Shown here: piece by piece, positions 60,889 to 64,000 of the stretch
How positions within the stretch are numbered: position 1 is the first letter of the stretch
Layout: each line of letters opens with the position of its first letter
NCBI GenBank assembly: GCA_024640505.1
Contig: JAHEEV010000003.1
Coordinates: forward strand, 1 to 64,000
Length of the DNA: 64,000 bases
Direction of reading: 5' to 3'
Source of the DNA: Halieaceae bacterium
Lineage (GTDB): Bacteria > Pseudomonadota > Gammaproteobacteria > Pseudomonadales > Halieaceae
Position numbers and translations under genes: made by a program
The notes under the pieces: generated by a model
Database searches by the model: none
What the model saw: only the letters and a program-made list of their open reading frames with translations
Told to the model about the DNA's origin: nothing

Positions 60889-63800
60889 ATGAAAAGGCCC
60901 TTTGCCAATGCCGGGATTTTATCCCCGAGAGCGGGTTGCATCTGCCGCTGCCGTCTGCTGTCGCTTTTACTGCTGTTGCTGTCGTTTTCTCCATGGGCGC
61001 AAGTTGCCTCCGATGCCCCTGCCGTCACACCGGCGCTGGTCCAGCAATACATCGATGAAGTCAGCGCGCGGACCGATCTGGAAGACCCTGCGAAGGCGGA
61101 ACTGCTGGACCAGTTGCAGTCGGCGACCAAGCGACTGGAAGAGGAGTCGGCGCACCTCGCGCGGGCTGCCGAACTTCAGCTTGCGATCGACCGGGAGTCG
61201 CAGGAAGTGGCGCGATTCCAGCAGCTCCTCAGACAGGCAGAGAACAGCCGCGACGAGCTGGAAATCGCATCCGACGCGGATCCCACTGAAATTCAGAGCC
61301 AGATCGCCCTGGTTCAGGCTGAGCGGCGGAGTCTGTCTGAGCGGCGCAGCGAGCTGCTGCAGCAGGTCAGCGGGTTTCAGGCCCGCAGGACAGCGGTCCG
61401 GGAGCGCATTGCAAAGGTCAAGGAACTGATCGAAAGCAATCGCAATGACCTGCAGGTAGACGCGAAAAACCTGGAGCAACGCGTTGCCCTGACCGCGGAC
61501 GCGGCTGCCAACCAGGCCCTGGTTGCAGAATCGCGCAATCTGGAGACAGAGTTGTTGAGCGAGTCGGCCCGGGCCAACGTCAGCGCGGCCGAGCGCAACT
61601 GGCTCAATCACGCGCTGGCTGAAACCGACCTGCAATTGCAGGCATTGGGCCGGGAGCTCGATGTCGCTGTGGAGATGGCAACCCGGCAGGAGCTGCAGAC
61701 CGCGACCTCGCTGGAGGCCAGGTTGCAGGGTGAGGATCCGGCCATCGAGGACTTCGCAGAAACGAACCGCAAACTCGCAGAGCAACTCCAGCAAACTGCC
61801 AGCGAGGCTGATAAGGCGCGGCAGGACGATCTCGAGATGCGGGCCCGGCTGGAATATATCGAGCAGGACTCCCTGCTGATGCAGCGGCGCCTGGAGGTCG
61901 CGGGTCGCAAGGAGCTGCTGGGCCGCGTACTGATCAACCGGCTGAACAGCCTGCCGGACGTTCGGGCGATCAAACGTGACATAAAGGTCAGAAACGAGGT
62001 AATAGCCAGTAATTCTATCGCGCATATCAATGTCGAGGAGGAATTGCGGGAGCTGTCGGACCGACAGGGGTATCTCGACAGTATCGTGCCCGATTGGTCG
62101 CAGTGGGATGATAAGTCCCGGGCGCTGGTTAATGAACTGGTTGACCAGCGCCAGCAGCTTCTCGAAGACAATCTGCGGTCGACGGGGGGTCTGCTGCGCT
62201 CGCTGGTGGACAATAACGTAAACGCCAGCGCACTGATTTCCGCGACCGACAGCTTTCACCGGCTGTTGATGGGTAATCTCCTGTGGATACGCAATTTCAG
62301 CTTTGTGGATATCAAGCTGTTCTCTGAGCAGCTCGCGGTACTGTTTTCACCGCGTGATTGGGCCAGCCTGCCCCTGGCCCTCGTCTCGGGTTTTAAAAAT
62401 GCGGGCTGGTCGATGGCCTTGCTGGTCGTGTACGGTATTGTACTGCTGTTGCGAAAAACCCTGAAAAAGCCCCTCAGGGAATTACTCAGCAGGCCAACGC
62501 CCCTGAGCGCGGAGTCCCTCTGGAATATTCTTCTGGGCCTCGGGATGTCTCTCCTGCTGGTGCTGCCCTGGCCCCTGTCCCTGTTTTTAGCGGGATATTT
62601 CCTTGAATCGGCGGAACCGCAGTCGAGGTTCCTCGCCGCGCTGGCCCCGGCGCTCATGGTCACCTCGATATTTCTCTATGCCCTGCTGCTGACCAGGCTG
62701 CTGGTGGGCAAGCGGGGTGTTGGCCGGCGCATGCTCAAGTGGGATTCGCGCATGCTCGATGCACTGCGCCGGGAGTTGAACTGGGCAGGACCGGTCGTGG
62801 TGTTGGCCAGTCTGTTCGATATCTTTGCCCTCGGGCTGGACGTGGTTGCCAGTGGCGGTCCCCTCGGCGTCCTGGCCACGGCCGTGACGGCGATCACGCT
62901 CAGTACCGTTGCCATCCGGCTTCTGCGGCAGGAGATATTTGCCACGGATAAACTACTCAGGCGCTGGCTGTTCGTGGTCGCGCTGCTCGGCGCGGTGGTC
63001 ATCATTCTGCAATTGCTTGGTCTGCTGTTTGCCGCAGATGCCTATCTGGGTGCGGTCAACCTGACGATAGTCGTCGTGTTTGGTACCAAGCTGGTCGGGG
63101 ATATCCTGGAGCGCTGGCTGCTTATTCTGCGAGCGAGGCTGGTGCGAAAGAACCGGGCGCAGATTGCGCAGCAGTCGGCGGGGGGTGAGGCGGAAGCCGA
63201 AAAAGATCAGGCCGTTGACGTGATCACGTTATCGGAGGCCCACCGCAAACTGCTGTTCCTCATCAGGCTGGTGACGCTGGCCAGCGTGTTATGGGTCATC
63301 TGGTCGCCGGCGCTCCCTGCCCTAAACCTACTGGATTCAGTGACGCTCTGGCATGTCACTGACAGCGCGCACCCTGGTGGCGACTTGCGAGCCATCACCC
63401 TGTTCGATGTAACCCTGAGCGTATTCATTTTGATTACCACCGTGCTGGTGGCCAAACACCTTCCGTCATTGGTGCAGGTTTTCATGCTCGAGTGGTTCAA
63501 TGTCAGCGCCGGCTCACGCTATGCAAGCAGTATCCTGATGCAGTATGTCGTGATCGCGGTGGGTGCCTCCCTGTTTCTCGGCGCGGTGGGCTGGGAATGG
63601 GGCAAGGTGCAGTGGCTGGTGGCCGCCCTCGGTGTCGGCATCGGCTTTGGTCTGCAGGAAATCGTTGCCAATTTTATCAGCGGTATCATCATTCTCTTCG
63701 AACGTCCCATCAGGGTCGGGGATATCATCAGCGCCGGTGGTGCAGAAGGCACCGTAAAGCAGATCAATCCCCGGGCGACCATTATCGAAACCTTCGACAT

Positions 63801-64000
63801 GAAGGAGCACCTGATCCCCAACAAGGAGTTGATCACGGGCCAGGTGGTCAACTGGTCTTTGTCGTCGAATGCCATCCGGGTGATCATACCGGTGGGCATT
63901 GCCTACGGCAGCGATGTACGCCGGGCGCTGGCCCTGTTACTCGAGGCGGCGCAAGAGGTACCCCTGGTGCAGGCTGAGCCGCCAGCGCGTGCAACCTTCG
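60889..64000 (+). CDS. MscK-like large mechanosensitive channel (3' end beyond the window)
   Basis: Read directly from ATG 60889, the frame is open for 1037 codons to the window edge. A signal peptide (CRLLSLLLLLLSFSPWAQVA) precedes a long periplasmic coiled-coil region (residues about 45-430, e.g. EIQSQIALVQAERRSLSERR), then a set of membrane helices from about 480 to 900, and the MscS core AALGVGIGFGLQEIVANFIS with LFERPIRVGDIISAGGAEG and TFDMKEHLIPNKELITGQVV. This layout is MscK/KefA (about 1100 residues) rather than small MscS. It relieves osmotic downshock. About 50-100 residues are missing at the end. Confidence 0.93.
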   Translation, partial: MKRPFANAGILSPRAGCICRCRLLSLLLLLLSFSPWAQVASDAPAVTPALVQQYIDEVSARTDLEDPAKAELLDQLQSATKRLEEESAHLARAAELQLAIDRESQEVARFQQLLRQAENSRDELEIASDADPTEIQSQIALVQAERRSLSERRSELLQQVSGFQARRTAVRERIAKVKELIESNRNDLQVDAKNLEQRVALTADAAANQALVAESRNLETELLSESARANVSAAERNWLNHALAETDLQLQALGRELDVAVEMATRQELQTATSLEARLQGEDPAIEDFAETNRKLAEQLQQTASEADKARQDDLEMRARLEYIEQDSLLMQRRLEVAGRKELLGRVLINRLNSLPDVRAIKRDIKVRNEVIASNSIAHINVEEELRELSDRQGYLDSIVPDWSQWDDKSRALVNELVDQRQQLLEDNLRSTGGLLRSLVDNNVNASALISATDSFHRLLMGNLLWIRNFSFVDIKLFSEQLAVLFSPRDWASLPLALVSGFKNAGWSMALLVVYGIVLLLRKTLKKPLRELLSRPTPLSAESLWNILLGLGMSLLLVLPWPLSLFLAGYFLESAEPQSRFLAALAPALMVTSIFLYALLLTRLLVGKRGVGRRMLKWDSRMLDALRRELNWAGPVVVLASLFDIFALGLDVVASGGPLGVLATAVTAITLSTVAIRLLRQEIFATDKLLRRWLFVVALLGAVVIILQLLGLLFAADAYLGAVNLTIVVVFGTKLVGDILERWLLILRARLVRKNRAQIAQQSAGGEAEAEKDQAVDVITLSEAHRKLLFLIRLVTLASVLWVIWSPALPALNLLDSVTLWHVTDSAHPGGDLRAITLFDVTLSVFILITTVLVAKHLPSLVQVFMLEWFNVSAGSRYASSILMQYVVIAVGASLFLGAVGWEWGKVQWLVAALGVGIGFGLQEIVANFISGIIILFERPIRVGDIISAGGAEGTVKQINPRATIIETFDMKEHLIPNKELITGQVVNWSLSSNAIRVIIPVGIAYGSDVRRALALLLEAAQEVPLVQAEPPARATF

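Noticed and set aside
60902-61429. 175-codon plus-strand open frame at the start of the channel gene
   Set aside because: It is out of frame with the MscK-like gene from ATG 60889, which has signal peptide, coiled coil and MscS core; the 175-codon frame is Arg/Cys-rich noise.

Overview
The window reads as chromosomal DNA of a GC-rich Gammaproteobacterium. The general gene set (TamA/TamB, a YcbB-type L,D-transpeptidase beside a YcbK-type protein, a large MscK-like channel, TonB-dependent receptor, DUF1302 outer-membrane protein) fits marine lineages such as Halieaceae/Cellvibrionales, but that placement is inference from gene content. No tRNA, rRNA, IS element, prophage or CRISPR array was recognised. 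Genes are densely packed and read as several functional islands. Two genes run off the window edges: a chorismatase/RidA-like gene at the left and an MscK-like channel at the right.

Left part (1-11.7 kb): a partial chorismatase-like gene, a secreted right-handed beta-helix protein, a large lipoprotein carrying a CxxCH motif, a beta-propeller-like region and TPRs, an MBOAT O-acetyltransferase with an SGNH-like partner, an apparent 3'-terminal remnant of a diheme-cytochrome gene (the usual partner family of the beta-helix protein), a DUF1302 porin-like protein divergent from a small cytochrome c, and two small membrane proteins.

Central highlight (11.77-22.66 kb, minus strand): a probable single transcription unit for an aerobic form I carbon monoxide dehydrogenase. 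The order of transcription is coxM, coxS, coxL (with the form I AYRCSFR motif), coxG, coxD, coxE, xdhC/coxF-like, mocA-like, a second xdhC-like gene, a SufS-type cysteine desulfurase, a SufU-type sulfur acceptor and a 73-residue CxxC...CCxxC protein resembling the soluble metal-binding domain of copper P-type ATPases. The last three are joined by 4-bp overlaps and lie at most 3 bp from the cox accessory genes. No sufBCD is present. My main hypothesis is that this tail supplies sulfane sulfur and copper for the Mo-S-Cu active site.

22.8-31.3 kb is an uptake and catabolic island: MetE-core-like Zn methyltransferase, PaaK-like CoA ligase, WrbA-like flavoprotein, VOC protein, TonB-dependent receptor, citryl-CoA-lyase-like protein, alpha/beta hydrolase and a PcaU/PcaR-type IclR regulator. 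Two near-identical 13-bp palindromes sit in the divergent promoter region. Substrate unknown.

31.7-45 kb continues with a secreted M6-type metalloprotease, DUF805, a TetR/SnoaL pair, and a plus-strand run (VOC, DUF1214, SDR, sulfotransferase, zinc alcohol dehydrogenase). These converge on a minus-strand meta-cleavage module (extradiol dioxygenase, fumarylacetoacetase-family hydrolase, FAD hydroxylase) controlled by a divergent TetR whose two operators overlap both promoters.

45-64 kb is mostly housekeeping or envelope: PNPOx-like protein, PTP-like protein with an unusual P-loop, YcbB/YcbK pair, B12-dependent ribonucleotide reductase, ricin-type lectin, tamB-tamA (reverse of the E. coli order), a small membrane protein, a GMC oxidoreductase with a Tat-type partner, an Ala/Asp-rich repeat lipoprotein, and most of an MscK-like mechanosensitive channel.
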